A stretch of 64,000 bases of DNA, taken from contig NZ_CP058306.1 in assembly GCF_013389595.1 (NCBI RefSeq), positions 2,666,001 to 2,730,000 of the forward strand, read 5' to 3'. The notes under the pieces are model-generated. The model was given only the letters and a program-made list of their open reading frames with translations, searched no databases and was not told where the DNA came from. Made by a program: the position numbers and the translations under genes. Below, in pieces: positions 53,930-62,106 of the stretch. The DNA is from Flavobacterium sp. I3-2. Lineage in GTDB: Bacteria; Bacteroidota; Bacteroidia; Flavobacteriales; Flavobacteriaceae. Each line of letters begins with the position of its first letter. Position 1 is the stretch's first letter.

Positions 53930-54743
53930 AAAGATTGGTAATTACAAAAAGAGAAATTAATAAGCTTAATAGTGCAAAATAAAAGATAATCAGATTAGCT
54001 TCATAAATTTTAAACACCATTATAATACTGCAAACTAGAAAAATGAAAATAAAAACGGGATAAAACTTTTTTTGACCAATCCATCCCCAGATATTATATT
54101 TCTTATTAATCGTTAATCCAATAATTGCAGAAACATATCCAACAATTGCACCTACAGTAATATCTAATGGATGATGAGCTCCTACTCCTATTCTAGTTAA
54201 TATTAAAACGATACCAAAAGAAAAAATAGTAATGGACCAAATGATTTGATATTTGATTTTTTTCGGCATAAATGCAATCAAAACAATTGTTAATACGGTA
54301 AAAACAGTTACAGAATGTCCCGAAGGAAAACTATTACTTCCCATTAATTTTCTACCTATTATATGTAAATGTTCAGTACCAAAAGCAGCAGCAGGACGTT
54401 GAATACCAAATAATGGTTTTAATACACAAACTATAAGAGCTGATACTATTGAAGAAGTTATTAATGACTCCCACATTTTTGGAGCGTAAACTATAAAAAT
54501 AGTTAAAAATGACATGATGATTAATGCATCTCCAAGTTGTGTTAAATTGTATAAGGTTCGAGGATATTCAGCTAATTCTGAATTCATAAAAAGAAAAAAA
54601 TCCTTTTGGCAATTTACATAAGCTTCATTATTTAGCGCATTTCTCGAATACAAAAAAGACAAAATTGCTAATAATAAAAAAGTAGGTAAATACAATAAGG
54701 AGGCATTGAATCTAGCAAAATTTTCAATAACGGTTTTGTTCAT
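53916..54743 (-). CDS. PAP2 family phosphatase, probable lipid A phosphatase
   Basis: 275 residues with about seven hydrophobic helices. The three PAP2 motifs are present: KPLFGIQRP (about 108-116), SNSFPSGHSVTVF (about 135-147) and TRIGVGAHHPLDITVG (about 179-194). The enzyme removes phosphate from lipid substrates on the outer face of the inner membrane. Its 14-base overlap with eptA matches the lpxE-eptA logic known in Helicobacter: lipid A is first dephosphorylated, then phosphoethanolamine is added. Undecaprenyl pyrophosphate is an alternative substrate. It is the first gene of a two-gene operon. Confidence 0.85.
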   Translation of the reverse strand: MNKTVIENFARFNASLLYLPTFLLLAILSFLYSRNALNNEAYVNCQKDFFLFMNSELAEYPRTLYNLTQLGDALIIMSFLTIFIVYAPKMWESLITSSIVSALIVCVLKPLFGIQRPAAAFGTEHLHIIGRKLMGSNSFPSGHSVTVFTVLTIVLIAFMPKKIKYQIIWSITIFSFGIVLILTRIGVGAHHPLDITVGAIVGYVSAIIGLTINKKYNIWGWIGQKKFYPVFIFIFLVCSIIMVFKIYEANLIIFYFALLSLLISLFVITNLYVKK

Positions 54744-54860
54744 AGTTTTAATTGGTGGTATTATTTATTTTAAACAGCATTATTGTTATAAAAATAAAAT
54801 TATAGTCAAATAAACAAAATCATTTAATAAATAACAATAGTCTTATGTTAAAAATGAAAT

Positions 54861-54894
54861 AAAAAAAAACCTACAAATCCATTGAAATGTAGGT
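54861..54894 (-). terminator. Terminator after tRNA-Val
   Basis: Stem ACCTACA / TGTAGGT with a 12-nt loop, then eight T on the minus strand, directly downstream of the tRNA. Confidence 0.75.
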
Positions 54895-54902
54895 CTTTTT
54901 TG

Positions 54903-54977
54903 TGGGCGATAAGGGATTCGAACCCCTGACCCCCTCGGTGTAAACGAGGTGCTCTGAACCAGCTGAGCTAATCGCCC
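54903..54977 (-). tRNA. tRNA-Val (anticodon TAC)
   Basis: A 75-nt cloverleaf. The acceptor stem GGGCGAT pairs with ATCGCCC. The D-arm GCTC ... GAGC, the anticodon arm CCTCG - TTTACAC - CGAGG and the T-arm with TTCGAAT are all intact. The anticodon TAC reads GUN valine codons. CCA is not encoded. It has its own consensus promoter upstream. Confidence 0.97.
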
Positions 54978-55004
54978 GTTAACTTCTTTAAAAGAAGAAC
55001 ATAG

Positions 55005-55034
55005 CAAATATAAAAAGCTTTTTTGTTTTTGCAA
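55005..55034 (-). promoter_or_regulatory. Promoter of tRNA-Val
   Basis: On the minus strand: TTG (55034-55032), a 19-nt spacer, then TATATTTG (55012-55005). It lies about 27 nt before the tRNA. The next inverted repeat, CTTCTTT / AAAGAAG at 54983-54997, falls in the leader. Confidence 0.7.
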
Positions 55035-55052
55035 ATAAAAATAAAAAAAATA

Positions 55053-56267
55053 TTATAAAATTTCTGCAACCACAAAAGTGCTACCACCAATATAAATCAT
55101 ATCATCAGAATTCGCTTCTAGTTTTGCTTTTTCAAGAGCTAAAGGAATAGAATCGAAAACCTCAAAATTCAAATCAAATTTTTCCATTTTTTTTCCTAAA
55201 TCAGAAGCTTCTAAACCACGAGGAACATCTGGCTTAGCAATAAAATATTTTGCATTCAAAGGTAATAAAGGTAAAATCTCAGCTAAATCTTTATCGTTTA
55301 CAACACCAAAAACAAATAGTAATTTGTTAAAATCTTGTTCAGTTATTTGATTCATAACAATTTCTAAACCATCTTTATTATGAGCTGTATCAGCAACAAT
55401 TAAAGGTGATTTACTCAAAACTTGCCAACGACCTTGCAGATTGGTATTCTTAACAACATTTCTAAAACCATTTACTTCATTTTCTTCGCTTATTTTAAAA
55501 TGTTTACGTAAAACCTGAATCGTTGCTTGAACTGTTTTTTTATTAAATTGTTGGTAATTACCTTTTAAATCCGAAGTTACTTCTGGTAAATCTAATTCAG
55601 ATGCAAATATAATTTTGCTTTGAGTTTCGTTAGCTTTGCTTATAAAAACAGGTTTTGTTTCATTATTATATTGACCTATTACGACAGGCACATTAGGTTT
55701 AATAATCCCAGCTTTTTCAAAAGCAATTTCTTGATATGAATTCCCTAAAATCGCAACATGATCAAAACCAATATTTGTGATTACAGAAACCAAAGGTGTA
55801 ATGATATTTGTTGAGTCAAGTCTTCCTCCTAATCCAACTTCGATAATTGCAACGTCAACTTGTAGTTGGGCAAAATATTCAAAAGCTAATCCAACTGTCA
55901 TTTCAAAAAAACTGAGTTGATTTTCTTCAAAGAATATTTTGTTTGTCGAAATAAAATTTATGACAAATTCTTTCGAAATTTCAATTCCGTTTATTTTAAT
56001 TCTTTCGCGAAAATCTTTTAAATGAGGTGAAGTGTATAATCCAACTTTATATCCAGCTTCTTGTAATATTGACGCAATCATTGAAGATGAAGAACCTTTT
56101 CCATTAGTCCCTGCGACATGAATGCTTCTAAATTTTGTTTCAGGAAAATTTAAATGTTTTGCTAGAGCAAGTGTATTTGTTAAATCTTTTTTATATGCTT
56201 GTGCACCAATTTTTTGATACATAGGAAGTTGGTTAAACATCCAATCAATGGTTTCTTGATAATTCAT
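55053..56267 (-). CDS. folC: Folylpolyglutamate / dihydrofolate synthase
   Basis: Adds glutamate to dihydropteroate and to folates, 404 residues, cytoplasmic. The Mur-ligase-type P-loop is HVAGTNGKGSSSSMIASIL (about 49-67). LYTSPHLKDFRERIKING (about 77-94), the omega loop and VGLGGRLDSTNI (about 146-157) are diagnostic. LQGRWQVL, VADTAHNKDGLE and the C-terminal GSTFVVAEIL finish the family pattern. The gene lies upstream of tRNA-Val, on the same strand but with a separate promoter. Confidence 0.95.
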   Translation of the reverse strand: MNYQETIDWMFNQLPMYQKIGAQAYKKDLTNTLALAKHLNFPETKFRSIHVAGTNGKGSSSSMIASILQEAGYKVGLYTSPHLKDFRERIKINGIEISKEFVINFISTNKIFFEENQLSFFEMTVGLAFEYFAQLQVDVAIIEVGLGGRLDSTNIITPLVSVITNIGFDHVAILGNSYQEIAFEKAGIIKPNVPVVIGQYNNETKPVFISKANETQSKIIFASELDLPEVTSDLKGNYQQFNKKTVQATIQVLRKHFKISEENEVNGFRNVVKNTNLQGRWQVLSKSPLIVADTAHNKDGLEIVMNQITEQDFNKLLFVFGVVNDKDLAEILPLLPLNAKYFIAKPDVPRGLEASDLGKKMEKFDLNFEVFDSIPLALEKAKLEANSDDMIYIGGSTFVVAEIL

Positions 56268-56449
56268 CAGTAAAATTATGATATTTTAGATAATAAAACT
56301 AATAATAAAAGTTTTTAAATTGATTTAAATCCGTACGATTTTAGTAGGAATATTTTTTTATATTTGATTTTTCTATATTCATCCTATTTGGAATGAAATC
56401 TTTTACAAAATTGGAACATTTTTTTATTAAAAACTAAATAAAAATTTTT

Positions 56450-57163
56450 ATGATTGGATTTGTTTTACAAGCTCAAAACGATACTCTAACACAGGCAGCT
56501 GGTAGTGTTATTAATTCTATGACAACAGAAAAGGAAATTTCGCTAATTGAATTTATTTTAAAAGGTGGTGTTTTTTTAATTCCAATTATATTATTATTAA
56601 TTTACACATTTTACTTAATATTTGAACGAACTTTCTATATTAATAAAGTAGCTAAAAACAATCCTAATTTGATTTTAGATGTAAAAAATCAATTGGCTGC
56701 TGGAAATTTAGATTTAGCTATTTCTACTGCGCGAAGAGATGATACAGCAACTTCTCATGTTATTGAAGAAGGTGTTTTAACAATTGGAAGACCAATTTCT
56801 GAAATTGAATCTAACATGGAAAAAGTTTCTAATATAGAAATTGCTCAAATGGAAAAGAAACTAAATCACCTAGGTTTAATAGGTGGTATCGCTCCTACTC
56901 TAGGATTCGTAGGAACAATTTCTGGAGTTATCAAAATTTTCTATAACATTTCAATTACAGAAAATATTTCAATTGCTAACATCTCTGGAGGTTTATATGA
57001 AAAAATGATTAGTAGTGGAGCTGGACTTATTGTTGGTATTATTGCTTATGCAGCTTATCACCTTCTAAATGGTAAAATTGACAATTTTGCATTGAATATT
57101 CAGAAAAATATACTTGAATTTATTAACATAATACAACGTCCAAATGGCAATCAAAAGAAATAA
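56450..57163 (+). CDS. exbB: MotA/TolQ/ExbB proton channel family protein
   Basis: 237 residues. A short N-terminal periplasmic segment is followed by helix 1 (FLIPIILLLIYTFYLIFERT, about 43-62), a cytoplasmic domain, helix 2 (GLIGGIAPTLGFVGTISGVI, about 144-163) and helix 3 (about 184-205, with GLIVGIIAYAAYHLL). The Thr-rich LGFVGT stretch is the proton-conducting region. With ExbD it powers TonB-dependent uptake across the outer membrane, or Tol-like functions. It overlaps exbD by 20 bases. A TATATTTG box lies at 56359-56366. Confidence 0.9.
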   Translation: MIGFVLQAQNDTLTQAAGSVINSMTTEKEISLIEFILKGGVFLIPIILLLIYTFYLIFERTFYINKVAKNNPNLILDVKNQLAAGNLDLAISTARRDDTATSHVIEEGVLTIGRPISEIESNMEKVSNIEIAQMEKKLNHLGLIGGIAPTLGFVGTISGVIKIFYNISITENISIANISGGLYEKMISSGAGLIVGIIAYAAYHLLNGKIDNFALNIQKNILEFINIIQRPNGNQKK

Positions 57164-57539
57164 ACGTTTTAATGCCGAAATTGCTACTTCTTCGTTAAGT
57201 GATATTATGTTTTTCTTGTTATTGTTTTTCATTATCATTTCAACACTTGCTAATCCAAATGTGATTAAAATGACGCTTCCAAAGGCTGAATCAAATGAGA
57301 AAACAAACAAGCAGTTAATAACACTATCGGTTACAGAAGATAAACAATTTTATATCGATAAGGAATTAACTCCATTTGAATCTTTGGAAACTAATTTACT
57401 TTCGAAATTAGATCCTGCAAAAGAACAAACTGTAGTTGTAAGAATTCCTTATAATTTACAAGTTCAAGATTTGGTTGATGTACTTCAAATTGGAGTAAAA
57501 CACAATTTAAAATTTGTAATTGCAACAAGCGCACAATAA
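57144..57539 (+). CDS. exbD: ExbD/TolR family biopolymer transport protein
   Basis: 131 residues. A basic cytoplasmic start (MAIKRNKRFNAEIATSSLSD) is followed by one transmembrane helix (about 21-40), with the functional Asp at SLSDIMFFLLLFFII. A periplasmic domain follows, with VVVRIPYNLQVQDLVDVLQI near the end. It pairs with ExbB to couple proton flow to a TonB-type protein. The gene overlaps exbB by 20 bases and is followed by a terminator; no tonB-like gene follows. Confidence 0.92.
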   Translation: MAIKRNKRFNAEIATSSLSDIMFFLLLFFIIISTLANPNVIKMTLPKAESNEKTNKQLITLSVTEDKQFYIDKELTPFESLETNLLSKLDPAKEQTVVVRIPYNLQVQDLVDVLQIGVKHNLKFVIATSAQ

Positions 57540-57543
57540 TTAT

Positions 57544-57570
57544 AACTGTCTATTTAGACAGTTTTTTTTT
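57544..57570 (+). terminator. Terminator after exbBD
   Basis: Perfect 8-bp stem AACTGTCT / AGACAGTT with an ATTT loop, then a T-run. It starts 4 nt after the exbD stop. Confidence 0.85.
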
Positions 57571-57623
57571 AAGATACTTGCATCATTTCTTTACTTTGAG
57601 AATTAATGCAATTGATTCAAACA

Positions 57624-57661
57624 AAAAAAGCTATTTTGAATTTATTTCAAAATAGCTTTTT
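57624..57661 (-). terminator. Terminator after pyc
   Basis: AAAAAAGCTATTTTGAA pairs perfectly with TTCAAAATAGCTTTTT around a short loop, giving a T-run on the minus strand 20 nt after the pyc stop. Confidence 0.85.
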
Positions 57662-57680
57662 CTATAAATTAATAATTTAA

Positions 57681-60600
57681 TTATTCCATTTCAATAATCA
57701 AATCGTTTTGATCAACCATGGTGTTTGATGAAAGAACAACTCGTTTAATTTTTCCTGATTTTGGAGCAGAAACGGTACTTTCCATTTTCATTGCCTCGAT
57801 AATGAATAAAGCAGTTCCTGATGAAACAACATCGCCTTCTTTAACTAAGATTGTTGATAAACTACCTTGTAAAGGAGCACCAATTTGATTTTCAGGATTT
57901 GATACTTTTTCGTGAGCAACTTTTTCAGATTTAACCGAATTGTCTTTAATCTTAACCGTACGATGTGTTCCGTTTAATCTAAAAGTTACACGACGAATTC
58001 CTTCTTCATTGGCTTTTGCAATATGAAGTAGTTCAACATGAATGTCTTTACCTTTATGTAAGGTTATTTTAATTTCTTTATTTAATTCTAACGGATAATA
58101 GAAAATAGGAGTTGGTAATTCTTTTAAATCACCATATTTTTCTTTATTGTTATAATATTCCTCATAAACTTTAGGGAACATTTGGAACGATAAATAATCT
58201 AAGAAATTAGAATTAGGGAATTTCTTATAGAATTGTTGTGTAGAAAGTTCTAAATCTACATCAGGTAAAATTTGAGCCGCTGGAGCAGGAATTTCTTTTT
58301 CATTACGAAGAACAATTCCTCTCAATTTTTCAGGGAATCCACCAAACGGAACTCCTAAATCACCTTTAAAGAAACCAATTACAGATGCAGGGAATGATAA
58401 GTTTTTAGACTCGTCCAAAACATCTTCTTTAGTCAAGCTGTTTGCTGTCATAAATAAAGCCATATCTCCAACAACTTTACTACTTGGAGTTACTTTAACG
58501 ATATCGCCAAACAATTCATTAACCGCTTTATAGTTGTGTTTAATAACTTGATATTTATCTCCTAAACCAACACCCTCTGCTTGTTGACGTAAATTAGAAT
58601 ATTGTCCTCCAGGAATTTCGTTATCATAAACTTCTGCTGTTGCCGATTTTAAATCCGACTCGAATGGATAATAATATTCACGAACTGCTTCCCAGTAATT
58701 ACTATGTTCGTTTAAACTTTGTTTGTTTAATGGATTTTCTCTTGTGTTTCCTTCCAACAAAGCCGCCATTGAATTTAAATTTGGTTGCGAAGTAATTCCA
58801 GAGAAAGAAGCTAAAGCACAATCAATCGAATCAATTCCTGATTCAATCGCTTTTAAATATGTTGCAATTTGAGTTCCGGCTGTATCATGTGTATGTAATG
58901 CAATCGGAACTTGAACCGCTTCGCGTAAAGCAGGAATTAGAATTTCGGCAGCATTTGGTTTTAATAAACCAGCCATATCTTTAATTGCCAACATGTGCGC
59001 GCCAGCATCTTCTAAACGTTTTGCTAAATCGGTATAATACGTTAAATTGTATTTGTTATTTTCTGTTCGAAGTAAATCGCCAGTGTAACAAATCGAAGGT
59101 TGGGCAATAGCTTGCGTATTTTTAGACACGAATTCAATTGCTGGCAACATCGATTCTAAATTGTTTAGCGAATCGAAAATTCGGAAAATATCGATTCCGT
59201 TTTTCCATGATTTCTCAATAAATTGCTGTACGATATTTCTCGGATAAGCCGAATATCCAACTGCATTACTTCCTCTGAATAACATTTGAAGTAACGTATT
59301 TGGCATAGCTTTGCGTAACTCTTGTAAACGTTCCCACGGACATTCTTGTAAAAAACGTAAAGCAACATCAAACGTAGCTCCGCCCCAAACTTCAGAAGAG
59401 AACATTTGCGGATTATTTTGAGCAAATCCGCCAGCTGCTGTTAAAATATCTTTAGAACGAACGCGAGTTGCAACTAAAGATTGATGCGCATCTCGATACG
59501 TTGTATCTGTAAAATGAATTTTTTTGTCATCTCTGATTTGTTTTAAGAAATCGATTCTACCTAATTCATTTAATAAATCTTTACTCCCTTTTGGATACGT
59601 TTTAGATTTATCGAAAACAGGAACTTCTGGATTTCTAAAAACTTTTGATGAATCGTAATTTTTAATATCAGAATGCCCGTTAACACTGATGTTTCCTAAA
59701 TATTTTAAAATCTTAGTTGAACTATCTTTTAGTTCAGCAATTTGAAATAACTCAGGATGTTGGTCAATAAAATTAACCGTACATTCTCCTTTTCGGAAAA
59801 TTTCGTGATTAATAACATTTTCTAAAAACATCATATTTGTAGTTACACCACGTACACGGAATTCAGTCAATGAACGATGTAAACGTTGTGCAGCTCCAGA
59901 AAGTGTTCTTCCGGTTGCGGTGACTTTTACAATCATCGAATCAAAGAATGGAGAAATTTTCATGCCTTGATAAGCACTTCCTTCGTCTAAACGAATTCCA
60001 AAACCACCAGCATTTCTATAAGCAATTAAAGTACCGTAATCTGGTTTGAATCCGTTTGCAGGGTCTTCTGTAGTGATACGGCATTGAATTGCAAATCCGT
60101 TTATTTTTAAACTTTCTTGGTTTTCGATATGAATTCTAGGGTCAGATAATTTAGTTCCTTGAGCAATCAAAATTTGACTGCGAACAATATCAATTCCTGT
60201 TACTTCTTCGGTAACTGTATGTTCAACTTGAATTCTCGGATTTACTTCAATAAAATAAACTTGATTGTGTTTGTCAACTAAAAACTCAACCGTTCCTGCA
60301 TTATTATAATTTACAGCTTTAGCAATTTTAATTGCATAATCATAAACTTCTTGTTTCGTTTTTTCTGGAAGATTTGGAGCTGGAGCAATTTCAACAACTT
60401 TTTGAAAACGACGTTGAACCGAACAATCTCTTTCGAATAAATGCACAATATTTCCGAAATTATCGGCTAATAATTGCACTTCGATATGTTTAGGAGATTC
60501 AATGAATTTCTCAATAAAAATAGTTCCATCACCAAAAGCTTTTAATGCTTCGTTAGATGCTTCTAGAAAAGAAGGTAACACTTCTTCAGCAGATTTTACC

Positions 60601-61145
60601 ACACGCATTCCACGACCTCCACCTCCGGCAGCCGCTTTTAAAATTATTGGAAAACCAATGGCAATTGCACGGTCGGTTACTTCATGAGCTGCATCGATAG
60701 AAAGAATGGCATCTTCAATTACCGGAACTTCGATAGAACGAGCTAATTTTTTAGCTGCGATTTTATCTCCTAATTGTTCCATAACCTCAGGCTGTGGACC
60801 AACGAAAATAATTCCTTCTTCACGACATCTTCGAGCGAAAGTTACATTTTCACTTAAAAATCCGTAACCTGGATGAATAGCATCAACCTCATTTTCTTTA
60901 GCTATCTTGATAATCTCTTCGATATCTAAATAAGGTTTTAAAGGTTGATCGTCTGCACCAATTTGATAAGCTTCATCTGCTTTGTAACGATGCAATGAAT
61001 AGCGGTCCTCAAAAGTGTACATCGCTACAGTTCTAATTCTCATTTCAGAAGCTGCTCTTAAAACGCGAATTGCAATTTCACCACGATTGGCTACTAATAA
61101 TTTTTTAATAGAACGGTTGTAAGTTGTGTTGTCTACAGTAGTCAT
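57681..61145 (-). CDS. pyc: Pyruvate carboxylase
   Basis: Carboxylates pyruvate to oxaloacetate with ATP, bicarbonate and biotin; an anaplerotic enzyme. The 1154 residues match the single-chain form. Order: biotin carboxylase (about 12-465), with KKLLVANRGEIAIRVLRA and AAAGGGGRGM as the ATP-grasp loop; carboxyltransferase TIM barrel (about 540-810), with TTYRDAHQSLVATRVR (about 547-562) and the metal-binding HTHDTAG; the PYC/OADA domain; and the biotin domain ending EAMKMESTVSAPKSG, whose Lys carries biotin. ATG 61145 is chosen because the first ~15 residues before KKLLVANRG then match other enzymes; an upstream TTG is unlikely. Confidence 0.97.
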   Translation of the reverse strand: MTTVDNTTYNRSIKKLLVANRGEIAIRVLRAASEMRIRTVAMYTFEDRYSLHRYKADEAYQIGADDQPLKPYLDIEEIIKIAKENEVDAIHPGYGFLSENVTFARRCREEGIIFVGPQPEVMEQLGDKIAAKKLARSIEVPVIEDAILSIDAAHEVTDRAIAIGFPIILKAAAGGGGRGMRVVKSAEEVLPSFLEASNEALKAFGDGTIFIEKFIESPKHIEVQLLADNFGNIVHLFERDCSVQRRFQKVVEIAPAPNLPEKTKQEVYDYAIKIAKAVNYNNAGTVEFLVDKHNQVYFIEVNPRIQVEHTVTEEVTGIDIVRSQILIAQGTKLSDPRIHIENQESLKINGFAIQCRITTEDPANGFKPDYGTLIAYRNAGGFGIRLDEGSAYQGMKISPFFDSMIVKVTATGRTLSGAAQRLHRSLTEFRVRGVTTNMMFLENVINHEIFRKGECTVNFIDQHPELFQIAELKDSSTKILKYLGNISVNGHSDIKNYDSSKVFRNPEVPVFDKSKTYPKGSKDLLNELGRIDFLKQIRDDKKIHFTDTTYRDAHQSLVATRVRSKDILTAAGGFAQNNPQMFSSEVWGGATFDVALRFLQECPWERLQELRKAMPNTLLQMLFRGSNAVGYSAYPRNIVQQFIEKSWKNGIDIFRIFDSLNNLESMLPAIEFVSKNTQAIAQPSICYTGDLLRTENNKYNLTYYTDLAKRLEDAGAHMLAIKDMAGLLKPNAAEILIPALREAVQVPIALHTHDTAGTQIATYLKAIESGIDSIDCALASFSGITSQPNLNSMAALLEGNTRENPLNKQSLNEHSNYWEAVREYYYPFESDLKSATAEVYDNEIPGGQYSNLRQQAEGVGLGDKYQVIKHNYKAVNELFGDIVKVTPSSKVVGDMALFMTANSLTKEDVLDESKNLSFPASVIGFFKGDLGVPFGGFPEKLRGIVLRNEKEIPAPAAQILPDVDLELSTQQFYKKFPNSNFLDYLSFQMFPKVYEEYYNNKEKYGDLKELPTPIFYYPLELNKEIKITLHKGKDIHVELLHIAKANEEGIRRVTFRLNGTHRTVKIKDNSVKSEKVAHEKVSNPENQIGAPLQGSLSTILVKEGDVVSSGTALFIIEAMKMESTVSAPKSGKIKRVVLSSNTMVDQNDLIIEME

Positions 61146-61378
61146 TGTTCTGTTTAAATATTTTTGAATGTAAAAATTTTCATAAAAATACAACAAAAAA
61201 CCAATTTTGATAATTTATTCGATAATCAACATAGTGATCTCATGATGTTTTTACATCTTTTTTTAAGATATAATTATATTATTCATTTTTATTATCTTTT
61301 TAAATTAAAATAAATTCTTAAATTTTAAGATTATAAAAAATTTAATCTATAAATACATTTTTAAAAAAAAATAATCAG

Positions 61379-61409
61379 TTGAAAATTATATCTAAAATGC
61401 CGATATTTG
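61379..61409 (+). promoter_or_regulatory. Probable promoter of the ygiB/ygiC-like operon
   Basis: TTG at 61379-61381, a 20-nt spacer, then GATATTTG at 61402-61409 (one mismatch in the -7 box). The ATG at 61421 is 11 nt downstream. Confidence 0.45.
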
Positions 61410-61420
61410 TAAAAATGTAA

Positions 61421-61720
61421 ATGATGAAAAAATTATTTTTTATTCCTTTTCTTGCTTTGATTGTATCATGTAGCAATTCACAAAAGGAAGATAATCTTGA
61501 AAATTTAGATAAGAAATCTGCAAGAGAAGTTGTGTTAACCACAAAAACAAGTGGAGATACCGTTTTCCATATCACCAAACAAATTATTTGGTTTAATAGC
61601 GAACAAATTGCAACTGCTGTTGATACAGTTGTAACTTTAAAAAAAGAAAATACTTGGGAAACATCACAAGATAGCACACTTAGTTTAGATAAAATTCCAA
61701 TTTATGTAACCATCCAATAA
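61421..61720 (+). CDS. Small lipoprotein at the head of the ygiB/ygiC-like operon
   Basis: 99 residues. A lipoprotein signal with lipobox IVSC (about 14-17), then an 80-residue mature domain rich in Thr, Lys and acidic residues, probably beta. It contains DTVFHITKQIIWFNSEQIA and ends in VTIQ. No family is recognised. The next gene begins 2 nt after the stop, so it belongs to the operon with the YgiB-like lipoprotein and the ligase. An adjacent ATG three bases in (61424) is an equivalent start. Confidence 0.65.
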   Translation: MMKKLFFIPFLALIVSCSNSQKEDNLENLDKKSAREVVLTTKTSGDTVFHITKQIIWFNSEQIATAVDTVVTLKKENTWETSQDSTLSLDKIPIYVTIQ

Positions 61721-61722
61721 TT

Positions 61723-62103
61723 ATGAAAAAGCGATCATCTAAAGCGGTTACATTACTTCTTATTACATCAGTTTTAGCATCATGTAATAAACCAAAAGCT
61801 GAAAATGAAGAAATTGCACAAAAAGTTTTCATGCGTGCTGATTCAACAGCTCCTTACACTGAAGTAACACAAAACTATTCGCAACATAACAACGGAGGTT
61901 CAGGAATGGGAAGTGCTCTTTTATGGTATATGGCTTTTCGTCATATGGGTGGAGGCCTTGGTTATGCAAGTGGCGGTTTAAATCAAAAATCGGTTGTGGG
62001 TAATAATCCTGCAAAAGCTCAAGCATACAACAAAGCAACTTCTAGAGGTGGTTTTGGAAAAACTTCAAACACAACTAATTCTAATACTAAAGCAGGTTCA
62101 TAA
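61723..62103 (+). CDS. YgiB-like lipoprotein (DUF1190-type)
   Basis: 126 residues. The lipoprotein signal ends in LASC (about 18-21). A Gly-rich middle, ALLWYMAFRHMGGGLGYASG (about 65-84), a segment NPAKAQAYNKATSRGGFGKT and a low-complexity Ser/Thr/Asn end recall E. coli YgiB, which has MGGGAGF, NPASPAYGKYTD and RGGFG in the same order. It is shorter than YgiB (about 220). The pairing with a downstream YgiC-like ligase supports the assignment. The role is unknown. Confidence 0.7.
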   Translation: MKKRSSKAVTLLLITSVLASCNKPKAENEEIAQKVFMRADSTAPYTEVTQNYSQHNNGGSGMGSALLWYMAFRHMGGGLGYASGGLNQKSVVGNNPAKAQAYNKATSRGGFGKTSNTTNSNTKAGS

Positions 62104-62106
62104 AAA

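Noticed and set aside
54843..55034. Open reading frame of 63 codons on the minus strand
   Set aside because: It runs through tRNA-Val and its promoter and has no protein-like features.
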